40,797 bases of DNA. It comes from DATKMS01 sp041497995 (GTDB taxonomy: Bacteria; Desulfobacterota; Binatia; HRBIN30). The DNA lies in the NCBI GenBank assembly GCA_041497995.1, contig JBGQHM010000011.1:1-40797 (forward strand). Direction: 5' to 3'. The position numbers and the translations under genes are program-made. Below, in pieces: positions 23,521 through 31,907 of this stretch. Below the pieces are notes generated by a model. The model made no database searches, had not been told where the DNA came from, and saw nothing but the letters and a program-made list of their open reading frames with translations. How positions within the stretch are numbered: position 1 is the stretch's first letter; every line of letters starts with the position of its first letter.

Positions 23521-26500
23521 TCAGTACGTCGCCGCGATGGACGTGACCGCGTCCATGCCCGCAGACAGCTGAACGGTAGCGACCGGGGAATTACCGCCGG
23601 CGTCGAGGTTGAAGACCTGGACCGGGATGCGCGGGTCAGCCTGCGCTATCGCGATTTCGTTTCCCTCGAAGTCTGGCAAGAGGTTGCCGATCGCAAGATG
23701 GCCGCGCAGCGTGGTGCTTCGGTCGAACGGATCGGGCACATCGAGCACAAGTGTCGGCACACCCGAGGCCAGGGTGAACACACTGAGGCGGCCGCCAGCC
23801 GGCCCTTCGCCGACGATCAGCTCCGCGCCCGGCAAGTTGGAAATGATGTCGCCCACCCATAGCTCGACCCCCGCTGGCGCCGCGCCCGGAGGAAACGCGG
23901 CGAACTCTACCAAAGCGCGCTGCGTGCGGCTGTCGAAGATCCGCACAAGGCCATCACCGACCGTACCGTCGTCGCCAACCACAATCTCATCGCCGGGAGC
24001 ATCGGGTATAAGGTCGCCAACCACCAGCCTCTGGGCTGAGGCTCGGGGCCGGTCTGGAAAGGCGCGCAATACGCTGAGCAAGGTGACCCGTCCTTGGTCG
24101 AGGCCGACCACGTATACGCGTCCTCGTTGCCCACCGATCACGATTTCCGAGCCGGCGTGTCGTGTGTCTGGCAGCACATCGCCGATGACCGGTGCGCTGG
24201 ACTTGTCACCCATTGCACGGCGCGGCATGTAGAAGTCGTCCAGCAGGTGTAACCCGTCCCCATTCATCCCTCCAAACACACATACTCGGGTACGATGCCC
24301 CGGGCCATCACCCCCGCTGACAACGATCTCGCTTCCCGGCGAAGACGCTTCGATGTCGCCGGTCAAGATCGTCGGATTCACCGTCGGACCCGCGGATCCA
24401 GACAGCTCGGTGTACGCAACCCGTTGCGGGGACAGGTCAGGTCCCAACCGGTAGACTTCTAGAATACTATGTGGCGGCTGGGCCGTATCGAAGGTTCTCC
24501 ACACCGCCACGTCGGCGCTACCGCGGCCGCCATTCACGAAGGTCGCTGCCACCGATCCATCAGGCTGCATGAACACTGTCGGGTCGGTTGTGGCGCCCGA
24601 TCCACCCGACGACGGGCGACTAACGTGGTGAACGGTGAACTGCGTCCCTTCCGCACCGCGCATGGTGATCCCCAGCGGGAAGCCAGAGGTGCCGCGTTCA
24701 CTGTCCGTGGGTGACGGCGTCGCTGTCGCCGTCAGTGTAAAGGTTGCCGCAGGGGTCAACGTGGCCGTCACCGTCTCCGTTGCCGATGCGGCGGTGGGCG
24801 TCGCTGTCCATGTCGGCGCTGGAGTAGCGGAAGCGGTCGGCGTCAGCATCGGTTCTGCGGGCAGCGTTGCAGTCGGCGGCGACGTTGCTGTCACCGTGAC
24901 GGTGGCCGTTTGGGTCACCGTCCCAATTGGAGTTGGGGTCGCGGTTGGTGGTTGCGTCGACGTGGCCGTCTCGGTTGTGGTGAACGTCGGCAACGGCGTG
25001 GGGGGAACCGTGGCGGACGGGGTCTGGGTTGGGCTCGGTGTCTCCGTCGGCACCGCGGTGGCGGCCGTCGTGGGTGTGTCGCTCGGCGTCGGCGTATAAC
25101 TCAGCGTGGCCGTGGATGTCGGCGAAGCAGTCGACGTAGCGGTCGGTGGCACCGTAGCGGTCGATGTCGCGGTGAAGGTCGGCGTTGGCGTCGCCGTCGG
25201 CATCTGCGTCGACGTTTCAGTGGGAGTGGGCGTCACCGTTGGAGGCGGTGTATTGGTTGGTGATGCAGTGCTGGTGGCCGTCGCTGTGGAGCTTGGCGTG
25301 GGGCTCGACGTCGGTGTCCACGTCACGGTTGAGGTAGGAGTGGGCGTGAGCTTGGGAATTGCGGTGAGCGTCGCCGTCAGAGTGGCTGTCGGGCGAGCGG
25401 TACCGGTTGCTGTAGCCGTCACTGTGGAAGTAGCCGTGGGGCTAGCACTCAGTGTGGCAGTCTGCGTGGGAGTCGCAGTTGCCGTGGCGCTCGCGGTTGG
25501 TGTTGGCGTGTACGTGGCCGTTGCCGTCGGCTGCGGTGAGTCAGTTGGCGTGCGCGTCGGGGTCTGCGTCGACGTTGAGGTGTTGTCCGCCGTCGGTGTT
25601 CGGGTGTTGGTGGCCGTCGGCGTTGAGGTCTTCGTCGCTGTCGCTGATGCCGTCGATGTCGCGGTTGGAGATGCCGTTGCAGTGCCGGTCAGCGTACGCG
25701 TCGGTGACTGGCTGGGTGTCGCCGTCGGTGACACGGTGACCGTATAGCTGGGAGTCGCAGTGGCCGTACGCGTCGACGAGGCGGTCGGTGTGCTCGGTGG
25801 CAGCGTGCGCGTCGCGGTTGGGGTGGCACTCGGCGTCTGCGTCGCTGTCGGAGTCGACGTCACCGTCGAACTGGGTGTGGCGCTCTGAGTGGCGCTCGGC
25901 GTGGCGGTGCTGCTGGGCGTCGGGGTCGCCGTCGCGGATGGCGTCGCGGTGCGCGTGGGACCCGTGGGGACGAAGCACACCTCGACCGAGACACTCGACG
26001 TCCGCACCTCGTCAGCTGCCGCGACTTGATGGCGTACGCCGGCTTGCAGACTATTGACCTCCGACCATGTCCAGGCGCGCTGTGTCACGGGATTGTTGAA
26101 GTACACCGTCGCCGCCTCCTGATAGTCTGTCGTTGTGGCAAGCGTGGTGCCGCTGAAGAGTGTCGCGCTCCCGCCAACCTTCAGCTGCGGAGTTGCCGAA
26201 CTTCCAGTGGGGCGATTGACGGCCCGACTGATGATGTGAACGCCTACCGAGGCAACCGGCTCTACCTGCGCCGTGACATCGTCGAGCGCGTAGACGTCGA
26301 TCCTCGGGCCAACTCCCGACGTGCTTGGACTCGACACGTACGAGCCGTCGCCGTCTGCGCTCCGCAGGCACTGCCAACCGTCGTTGCAACCGACGCTTTG
26401 GTTCTGAGGCAGGAAGCTCCCCAAGCCGCTTGGCCAGATCGTCGTGCAGATCGGCAGCGGCATTGGGGTTGGGGAAACGGTCGGAGACGCCGTCAAGGTC

Positions 26501-27798
26501 GGCGGCTGCATTGGTGTAGAGGTTGCCGACTGCACCGTCGGTGTTGTCGTGGAGGATGGTGTGATCGGGGGGGTGAGTGTCGCCGTAGCTGTCGGCGGCG
26601 ATGTCGCTGTCGTGGCCTGCGTCGGCGTCCGCGTCGCAGACGCCGGCGCGATAAAGGTCGGTGTATGCGTGGGGGGCATGGTCGCCGTCGGTGTCGCGGT
26701 GCCAGTCAGGGTCGGCTCCGATGCCTGCGTCGCTGTGCGTGTCGGTGTAACGGATGGCACGGCGGTCGAGGGAGCCGGTAGCGTCTGGGTTGCGGATGCT
26801 ATTGGAGTGCGGGTCGGTGTGTTCGTGAGCGGCGGCGCAGTCGTCGTCGGTGTCGCTGTGCGAGTCGGGGTGGGGCTCGACAGTGGAAGCGTCGCAGTGC
26901 GTGTCGCTGTACTGGATGGTGTGAAGGTCCGTGTCGAGGTACCGGTCGGCGTCCGGGTTGCGGACGCCGTTGGAGTGCGGGTCGGTGTGCTCGTCAGCGG
27001 CGGTGCAGTCGCCGTCGGTGTCACCGTGCGAGTAAGGGTCGGCTCCGACGTTCTCGTCGCAGTCCGCGTCGCCGTGGGAGTGGGCGTCAATACTGCGGTG
27101 AAGCTAGGCGTGGGCGTTGCGGTCCGCGTCGAGAGTTGGGTCGCTGTTGCAGTTGGGATTGCGGTCGGCGTGGGCGGCGCCGCGACGGTCACGGTCACCA
27201 CATCTCGCGCCGCCACTCCTTGTGCATCGTACGCGCTTAAAGCAAACTGGAACGTCCCTGCCGTTGTGCTGCTGAACTGGGTACCGCTGGTGGTGCGGCT
27301 GGACAGGGTCGCCGGCAGACCAGCAGTCTGCTCCCAGAAATAACTCACTCCCGGTTGAGATGCGCCTCCGAGCGTGATCACTTGGCCGACCACGCCGGTG
27401 ACATCCGGGCCTGCATCGACCAGCGGTGGCGTCACCGCGGACAGGTTGAGAAGCTTTTCGTTCGAATACACGCTCTCCATTGCCGCCGAGTTGTAGGCGG
27501 TGACCGCCAAGTAGTAGGACGTGCCGGTCTGCAGGTTGGAGAACAGGTAGTAGACAACGCCTGCCATGGTCGCACCGTCGGACCGACCGACGTCGAGCGG
27601 CTGGCCGTACGCGCCGGACGCTGATCCGGTGTACAGTCGGTATCCAGCAATTCCCGGATCGGTTGGCACCGTCCAGCGCAGCAGCACATCATAGGCTGCA
27701 CATGGTTGAGCGAGCAGGATAGCGACGCCGGCAAGCAACAGCGTCACGAGCCAGCGGCTGGTTGAAGAGCATCGCAAGAGTGTGCGTGAGGTAGGCAT
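23521..27798 (-). CDS. Giant exported Fn3-PKD-TP-stalk protein with FG-GAP-like propeller (copy 1)
   Basis: About 1425 residues from ATG 27798. A GTG at 27825 is in frame but lies within the sigma-54 element. The signal peptide ends PCAA/YDV. Order of domains: fibronectin-III (about 30-120), PKD-like (120-205, GVSYFWEQTAG; DAQGVAARDVVTV), TP stalk 1 (to about 445), a beta domain with Cys ends (about 448-609, from ICTTIWPSG to VSVEVCFVP), TP stalk 2 (to about 1025), then a C-terminal FG-GAP/VCBS-type propeller with repeats VGDLIPDAPGDEIVVG, DTRHAGSEIVIGG and IGNLLPDFEGNEIAIA. Such propellers bind ligands or calcium in adhesins. A surface adhesin-like role is inferred. No sorting tail is present. 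Confidence 0.9.
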   Translation of the reverse strand: MPTSRTLLRCSSTSRWLVTLLLAGVAILLAQPCAAYDVLLRWTVPTDPGIAGYRLYTGSASGAYGQPLDVGRSDGATMAGVVYYLFSNLQTGTSYYLAVTAYNSAAMESVYSNEKLLNLSAVTPPLVDAGPDVTGVVGQVITLGGASQPGVSYFWEQTAGLPATLSSRTTSGTQFSSTTAGTFQFALSAYDAQGVAARDVVTVTVAAPPTPTAIPTATATQLSTRTATPTPSFTAVLTPTPTATRTATRTSEPTLTRTVTPTATAPPLTSTPTRTPTASATRTPTGTSTRTFTPSSTATRTATLPLSSPTPTRTATPTTTAPPLTNTPTRTPIASATQTLPAPSTAVPSVTPTRTATQASEPTLTGTATPTATMPPTHTPTFIAPASATRTPTQATTATSPPTATATLTPPITPSSTTTPTVQSATSTPMQPPTLTASPTVSPTPMPLPICTTIWPSGLGSFLPQNQSVGCNDGWQCLRSADGDGSYVSSPSTSGVGPRIDVYALDDVTAQVEPVASVGVHIISRAVNRPTGSSATPQLKVGGSATLFSGTTLATTTDYQEAATVYFNNPVTQRAWTWSEVNSLQAGVRHQVAAADEVRTSSVSVEVCFVPTGPTRTATPSATATPTPSSTATPSATQSATPSSTVTSTPTATQTPSATPTATRTLPPSTPTASSTRTATATPSYTVTVSPTATPSQSPTRTLTGTATASPTATSTASATATKTSTPTATNTRTPTADNTSTSTQTPTRTPTDSPQPTATATYTPTPTASATATATPTQTATLSASPTATSTVTATATGTARPTATLTATLTAIPKLTPTPTSTVTWTPTSSPTPSSTATATSTASPTNTPPPTVTPTPTETSTQMPTATPTPTFTATSTATVPPTATSTASPTSTATLSYTPTPSDTPTTAATAVPTETPSPTQTPSATVPPTPLPTFTTTETATSTQPPTATPTPIGTVTQTATVTVTATSPPTATLPAEPMLTPTASATPAPTWTATPTAASATETVTATLTPAATFTLTATATPSPTDSERGTSGFPLGITMRGAEGTQFTVHHVSRPSSGGSGATTDPTVFMQPDGSVAATFVNGGRGSADVAVWRTFDTAQPPHSILEVYRLGPDLSPQRVAYTELSGSAGPTVNPTILTGDIEASSPGSEIVVSGGDGPGHRTRVCVFGGMNGDGLHLLDDFYMPRRAMGDKSSAPVIGDVLPDTRHAGSEIVIGGQRGRVYVVGLDQGRVTLLSVLRAFPDRPRASAQRLVVGDLIPDAPGDEIVVGDDGTVGDGLVRIFDSRTQRALVEFAAFPPGAAPAGVELWVGDIISNLPGAELIVGEGPAGGRLSVFTLASGVPTLVLDVPDPFDRSTTLRGHLAIGNLLPDFEGNEIAIAQADPRIPVQVFNLDAGGNSPVATVQLSAGMDAVTSIAATY
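24712..25965 (-). repeat. TP codon repeat, stalk 2 of copy 1
   Basis: About 1.25 kb of TATPTPT/TSTATP codon repeats. Ala and Ser dominate the variable positions; Arg is rare compared with 9225-10410. Confidence 0.9.
26456..27185 (-). repeat. TP codon repeat, stalk 1 of copy 1
   Basis: About 0.7 kb of TRTATPT and TPTRTPT codon repeats between the PKD-like domain and the Cys-ended beta domain. Confidence 0.88.
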
Positions 27799-27799
27799 G

Positions 27800-27822
27800 G
27801 TTGCTGTCGTTGACACAGCAAC
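27800..27822. promoter_or_regulatory. Perfect 8-bp inverted repeat between sigma-54 element and ATG
   Basis: GTTGCTGT (27800-27807) and ACAGCAAC (27815-27822) with a 7-nt spacer. One arm overlaps the -12 element, and the other ends one base before ATG 27798. It could be an operator or an mRNA hairpin. Confidence 0.5.
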
Positions 27823-27833
27823 CACACGGCCAA
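27817..27833 (-). promoter_or_regulatory. Sigma-54 promoter of the giant gene, copy 1
   Basis: Minus strand TTGGCCGTGTGGTTGCT: TTGGC, exact GG-N10-GC spacing, TTGCT. Predicted transcription start is near 27806, only about 8 nt before ATG 27798, an unusually short leader. Confidence 0.78.
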
Positions 27834-28050
27834 TTAAGCATGCGCCACATAGGCGTTTAGATATACGATTTCATCGTTGTGCACGCGTCACAAAACCGAC
27901 GGGATGCAGCAGAGAACAACTCGATCGCCACCAGACCCATTGGCATGTAGCAGAGCATATGCTGAAGCACCGCGAAGCGACGCAGTGGAGAACACGCGCG
28001 TGGCGTTCGCGATAAGGCGCAGGCTTGGCAACTGTGCCGCGTCAGCCACC

Positions 28051-28076
28051 GTAGCGTCGCCGCGAGGCGACGCTAC
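28051..28076. repeat. Perfect hairpin with GCGA tetraloop
   Basis: An 11-bp perfect stem (GTAGCGTCGCC/GGCGACGCTAC) around GCGA, 28 bases past the stop of the 28104-30935 gene. There is no T-run on either side, so it is not a classic terminator. It could be a rho-dependent 3' end or a REP-like element. Confidence 0.6.
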
Positions 28077-28103
28077 CCAGTCAGAGCGCGCCGCCAAGAG
28101 CGG

Positions 28104-30935
28104 TCACTGTTGCAGTGGGGTCGGTGTGAAGGTTTGGGTGGGACGTGGGAGACTGGTTGGCGTGCGCGTTACTGTTGCACTGGCTGGCGGCGACGCCGCT
28201 TGCTTTAGAGGCTGGGCTCCCGTCGGGCTCGGCGTTGCAGTTGAGGTGCTGATTGCTGAGGCCATCTGCCCCGGCGACGCTGACGGAACAAAGCACACGT
28301 CGACGGAAACGCTGGTGGTGCGCACTTCGTCCCCGCCGGTGACTTGATGCCGCACGCCGGCTTGCAAGGTGTTGATGTCCGACCATGTCCAGACACGGCC
28401 GGTGGTCGGATTCGTGAGGTAGGTGGTTGCCGCTATCCGGTAGGTCGTCGTCGTTGAGAGAGACACCCCGTTGAAGGCTGCTGCGCTCTCGCCCGTCATC
28501 AGTAGAGGCGTCGCCGAGCTCCGGTTGTTCCGAATCAGCGATCGGCTGACGATCCGGACGGCCACCGACGTGATAGGGCCGGTTTGCGACCCAACAGCTT
28601 CTAGCGCGTAAACGTCCGATCGCGGTACGGAGGTAGCCGTCTTCGGGCTGGACACGTACGAGACGTCGCGGTCATCGGTACCCACACACTGCCAATTGCT
28701 GGTACATCCGGAGCGTTGGTTTTGCGGCAGAACGCTCCCTGGCCCATTCGGCCTGATAGTCGTGCAGACGGGAGCTGGAATCGCTGTCGCAACTGTTGTC
28801 GGCGTCGGGGTTGCCGTCCAAGTCGACGGAGGCGTCGAGGTTGGAGTTGCCGTAGAGAGGGGAGCCGCGGTCTGCGTAAGTGTCCGAGTCGCTGTCATCG
28901 TCGGCAGCGGCGTAGCCGTCAGTGGGTGCGTCGGCACTGGGGTTGAGGTCGATGTGTTCGTGGCAGTGGTCGTCGGCGTCGCAGTTGGAATCGCGGTATC
29001 GGTCGCTGTCTGGGTTGGGGTGGCGCTCGCAGTCGCGGTCCACGTCGGGGTTTCTGTTGGTGTAGCGGTTGTCGTTTCAGTCGGGCTCTCTGTTGGGGTC
29101 GACGTCGAAGTTGGCGGAACGGTGTTGGTGAAACTGGGAGTGTTCGTCTGTGTCGGAGTCGCCGTAGCGGTTGGGGTTGCTGTCAGTGTCGGCGTCGGTG
29201 TCGCCGTTGCGGTGTCCGATGCGGTCGCGCTGGGCGTGCTGGTTGGCGAGACCGTGTGAGTCGCCGTCGATGTCGGCGTGGAGGTGTTGGTCGTAGTCGG
29301 CGTTGCCGTCGCAGTTGGGATGGCGGTCTCGGTTACTGTTGAGGTCGCGCTGTGAGTGGCAGTCAAGGTCGGCGGCGGGGTACTGGTGGTCGTAGGCGTC
29401 GGCGTATCCGTGTTCATGGGCGGGATCGTCGGGATCGCCGTCGGCACGTCCGTCGCTGTCGGGGTGCTGGTAGTCGTCGGTGAAGCAGTCGATGTCACTG
29501 TAGCCGAGGGCATCAACGACGGCGTAGGGGTAGGCGCCGGCATCACATAGCAGACCTGCAGGCGTGGCCCGGGCAGCGTGGTGTGGTCGTACGCCGCAAT
29601 CTGGACGAGGTTCGTCGCCGTCGGCGCTCCCCCGCTGATCTGCAGCCGCAGATACGTGCGCCCACTCACATTGATGTTCCCCGGCCCCGTCAGCGCAAAG
29701 CTGTTGGAGGCATTGTTCCCTGCGATCCCACTGAGCGGGGCGCTAAAGGCCGTGCTGGCCGCCGCCAGCGTCCAGTCCCCGGCGTCGCACGCCGCGCCCC
29801 AATTGAACCACTCCCCCTGCAGACTGCGACCGTCCGCATTGATCACCGCAGTGACCGCCGCCGTCAGCGTCGCGCTACTGAGGATCGCATCGTCCGGCAA
29901 CGCGCTGGTATCCCACTGCACCAACCCCAGGTTGTTCAAGTAGGTGCCATCGACATTGCGACTGCGCGACATGCCCAGGGTAGTCGCCGCTGGAAAGCAC
30001 TGATTGAAGACCACGCTGTTGTAGGTAACGTTGGGCACACTCGACACCCCGTGGTCATCCGCGCTGGCCCCCGCACAGGTGGCGAACGGCGCTTGCCCCG
30101 CACAACCCGCGTTGCTCGTACACACCACGGCCGGGGCCTTGCAGTTGGTACCGTCCGCGCTGTCGCAGCACACCCCCGTCGCAAATGTGGTGCACACCTG
30201 CCCAATTGGCGTCGGTGTGCGGGTCGGTATGAGCGTACTCGTCGAGGTCGGCGGGGACGTGACTGTTGCGCTCGGCATCGGCGCCGATGTCGACGTGGGC
30301 GTTGCCGGCGTCGCCGTGACGACCGCGGTCACCACATCTCGCGCCGCCACTCCCCGTGCATCGTACGCGCTTAAAGCAAACTGGAACGTCCCTGCCGTTG
30401 TGCTGCTGAACTGGGTACCGCTGGTGGTGGGGCTGGACAGGGTGACCGGCGCTCCGGCCGTCTGCTCCCAGAAATAGCTGACCCCTGCTTGGGACGCGCC
30501 GCCCAGCGTGAGCGTTTGGCCGACCACGCCGGTGACATCCGGACCTGCATCGACCAGCGGTGGCGTCACCGAGGACAGGTTGAAGAGCTTTTCGTTCGAA
30601 TACACGCTCTCCATTGTCGCCGAGTTGTAGGCAGTGACGGCCGTGTAGTAGGGCGTGCCGTCCTGCAGGTTGGAGAGCAGGTGGTAGACAACGCCTGCCA
30701 TGGTCGCACCGTCAGGCCGACCGACATCGAGTGGCTGACCGTACGTGCTGGACGCTGAGCCCGTATACAGACGGTATCCAGCGATTCCCGGATCGGTCGG
30801 CACCGTCCAGCGCAGCAGCACATCATATGCTGCACATGGTTCGACGAGTAGGATCGCAAGGGCCACATACGGTAGCGTCGCGAGCAAGCAGCAAGCTGAC
30901 AGCTGCTGAAAAACGGAGGTGAGATATCTGTACAT
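28104..30935 (-). CDS. Giant exported Fn3-PKD-TP-stalk protein (copy 2)
   Basis: A 943-residue protein from ATG 30935. The signal peptide ends PCAA/YDV. The Fn3 (about 37-125) and PKD-like (127-210) domains are nearly identical to those of copy 1. A short TP linker leads to a domain of about 248-467 with a Cys-rich start (CCDSADGTNC) and VQWDTSALPDDAILSSATL plus YLRLQISGG, which resembles DNRLRE/CBM96-type stalk-tip domains. A TP stalk follows, then a domain from VCTTIRPNGPG to VSVDVCFVP (about 722-884) homologous to the mid domain of copy 1, and a TP tail. There is no propeller and no sorting signal. A sigma-54 element lies just upstream. Confidence 0.9.
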   Translation of the reverse strand: MYRYLTSVFQQLSACCLLATLPYVALAILLVEPCAAYDVLLRWTVPTDPGIAGYRLYTGSASSTYGQPLDVGRPDGATMAGVVYHLLSNLQDGTPYYTAVTAYNSATMESVYSNEKLFNLSSVTPPLVDAGPDVTGVVGQTLTLGGASQAGVSYFWEQTAGAPVTLSSPTTSGTQFSSTTAGTFQFALSAYDARGVAARDVVTAVVTATPATPTSTSAPMPSATVTSPPTSTSTLIPTRTPTPIGQVCTTFATGVCCDSADGTNCKAPAVVCTSNAGCAGQAPFATCAGASADDHGVSSVPNVTYNSVVFNQCFPAATTLGMSRSRNVDGTYLNNLGLVQWDTSALPDDAILSSATLTAAVTAVINADGRSLQGEWFNWGAACDAGDWTLAAASTAFSAPLSGIAGNNASNSFALTGPGNINVSGRTYLRLQISGGAPTATNLVQIAAYDHTTLPGPRLQVCYVMPAPTPTPSLMPSATVTSTASPTTTSTPTATDVPTAIPTIPPMNTDTPTPTTTSTPPPTLTATHSATSTVTETAIPTATATPTTTNTSTPTSTATHTVSPTSTPSATASDTATATPTPTLTATPTATATPTQTNTPSFTNTVPPTSTSTPTESPTETTTATPTETPTWTATASATPTQTATDTAIPTATPTTTATNTSTSTPVPTHPLTATPLPTMTATRTLTQTAAPLSTATPTSTPPSTWTATPTPTTVATAIPAPVCTTIRPNGPGSVLPQNQRSGCTSNWQCVGTDDRDVSYVSSPKTATSVPRSDVYALEAVGSQTGPITSVAVRIVSRSLIRNNRSSATPLLMTGESAAAFNGVSLSTTTTYRIAATTYLTNPTTGRVWTWSDINTLQAGVRHQVTGGDEVRTTSVSVDVCFVPSASPGQMASAISTSTATPSPTGAQPLKQAASPPASATVTRTPTSLPRPTQTFTPTPLQQ
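28780..29540 (-). repeat. TP codon repeat, stalk of copy 2
   Basis: About 0.75 kb encoding TATPTxTxT units between the DNRLRE-like domain and the Cys-ended beta domain. Confidence 0.9.
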
Positions 30936-30963
30936 GGTGACTGCGGCTCCTGTCCCTCAGGAC

Positions 30964-30980
30964 AGCAACCACGCAGCCAC
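30964..30980 (-). promoter_or_regulatory. Sigma-54 promoter of the giant gene, copy 2
   Basis: Minus strand GTGGCTGCGTGGTTGCT: TGGC, exact GG-N10-GC spacing, TTGCT. A small inverted repeat (CTGTCC/GGACAG) and AGGAG follow before ATG 30935. The predicted leader is about 18 nt. Confidence 0.75.
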
Positions 30981-31108
30981 TCAGCGGCGTGCCACACGGC
31001 TCCCTCGATTGTCGAGGTGCGTTCGGATTCCTGCGTCAGCAGGTGGTCGAAACTCGGGGTGACGGTGCAGAACGGTCAGATGCGCGTGCGGTTCGCAGGT
31101 GATGTGGG

Positions 31109-31876
31109 TCACCCGCCGCCTTTGAGGGCGCGCACACCGACGATGACCTCGAAGTCCGGATCAATGAAATCGAGTTCCTGCTTGCCGATTTCCTCGGACA
31201 CCACTCCGTGCAAAGCGCATATCGCCGCGAGCACGTTGCCGTAGGTGGTCACGGCGACCTGCGCTCCGGGGAAGGTTTCCTCGAAGAGCTTCTCCGCCGA
31301 CTGCGCGGTGATGCGCCAGTATTCGCCCCACGGGTCGCGGCCCAAGCGCCGCCCGATCTTGCTGATGCCGTGCGAGGTGAGCAGGAGCACACCGCCGGGC
31401 TTGAGGATGCGGTGCAGATGCCCGAGCGCCGGCTTCATATCGTAAATCATCTGCAGCGCTTGAGTGAAGATGATGCAGTCGAAGACATTCGACGGAATGT
31501 GGTCGGCCTGCGTGAGGTCAGCAACTATCGTAGCCTCGGGATTCCCGGCGACGACATGGAGGACGTCGAACTGCGTCACACGATCGTCGCCGAATTTGTT
31601 GATGTACGTCGCATCGCCGAGCTCGAGGCAGCGCCCCCGCACGTCCCGCCGATACCGGTCGAGAAACTTCTCGATGTAGTAGCGCTCGATTGGCAAACCG
31701 CGGTCGATGCCGAAGATCGGACTAATCGGCGTGACGCGGTAGAAGCTCCCGAAATGCACCGACCCACGGCGCGGCCACTGCAGGCCGTACCGGCGCTGCT
31801 GACGCACAAACCAGTTGCGGGCCTCGGGCGGTAGATGTCGCTTGGCGAACTCGATGGCTTTGTCACGCAGCGACAT
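31109..31876 (-). CDS. SAM-dependent methyltransferase (methyltransferase-11 type)
   Basis: A 255-residue cytoplasmic protein. The SAM-binding motif I is degenerate: LELGDATYINKFG (84-96) in place of the usual E-x-G-x-G-x-G. Later motifs are clear: FDCIIFTQALQMIYDM and LHRILKPGGVLLLTSHG. The N-terminal FGIDRGLPIERYYIEKFL motif is common in methyltransferases that sit in glycan clusters. It starts 31 nt after the cmoA stop and closes the cluster. It probably modifies a sugar or lipid-linked glycan; the substrate is unknown. It is clearly not CmoB. Confidence 0.82.
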   Translation of the reverse strand: MSLRDKAIEFAKRHLPPEARNWFVRQQRRYGLQWPRRGSVHFGSFYRVTPISPIFGIDRGLPIERYYIEKFLDRYRRDVRGRCLELGDATYINKFGDDRVTQFDVLHVVAGNPEATIVADLTQADHIPSNVFDCIIFTQALQMIYDMKPALGHLHRILKPGGVLLLTSHGISKIGRRLGRDPWGEYWRITAQSAEKLFEETFPGAQVAVTTYGNVLAAICALHGVVSEEIGKQELDFIDPDFEVIVGVRALKGGG

Positions 31877-31907
31877 CGCGATTCGACTGACAGAAGGAGC
31901 GCGATAG

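Noticed and set aside
30936..31016. Riboswitch (c-di-GMP type) ahead of the copy 2 giant gene
   Set aside because: A GGACGC-like patch and small hairpins drew attention, but the conserved core is absent and a sigma-54 element places the transcription start too close to the ATG.
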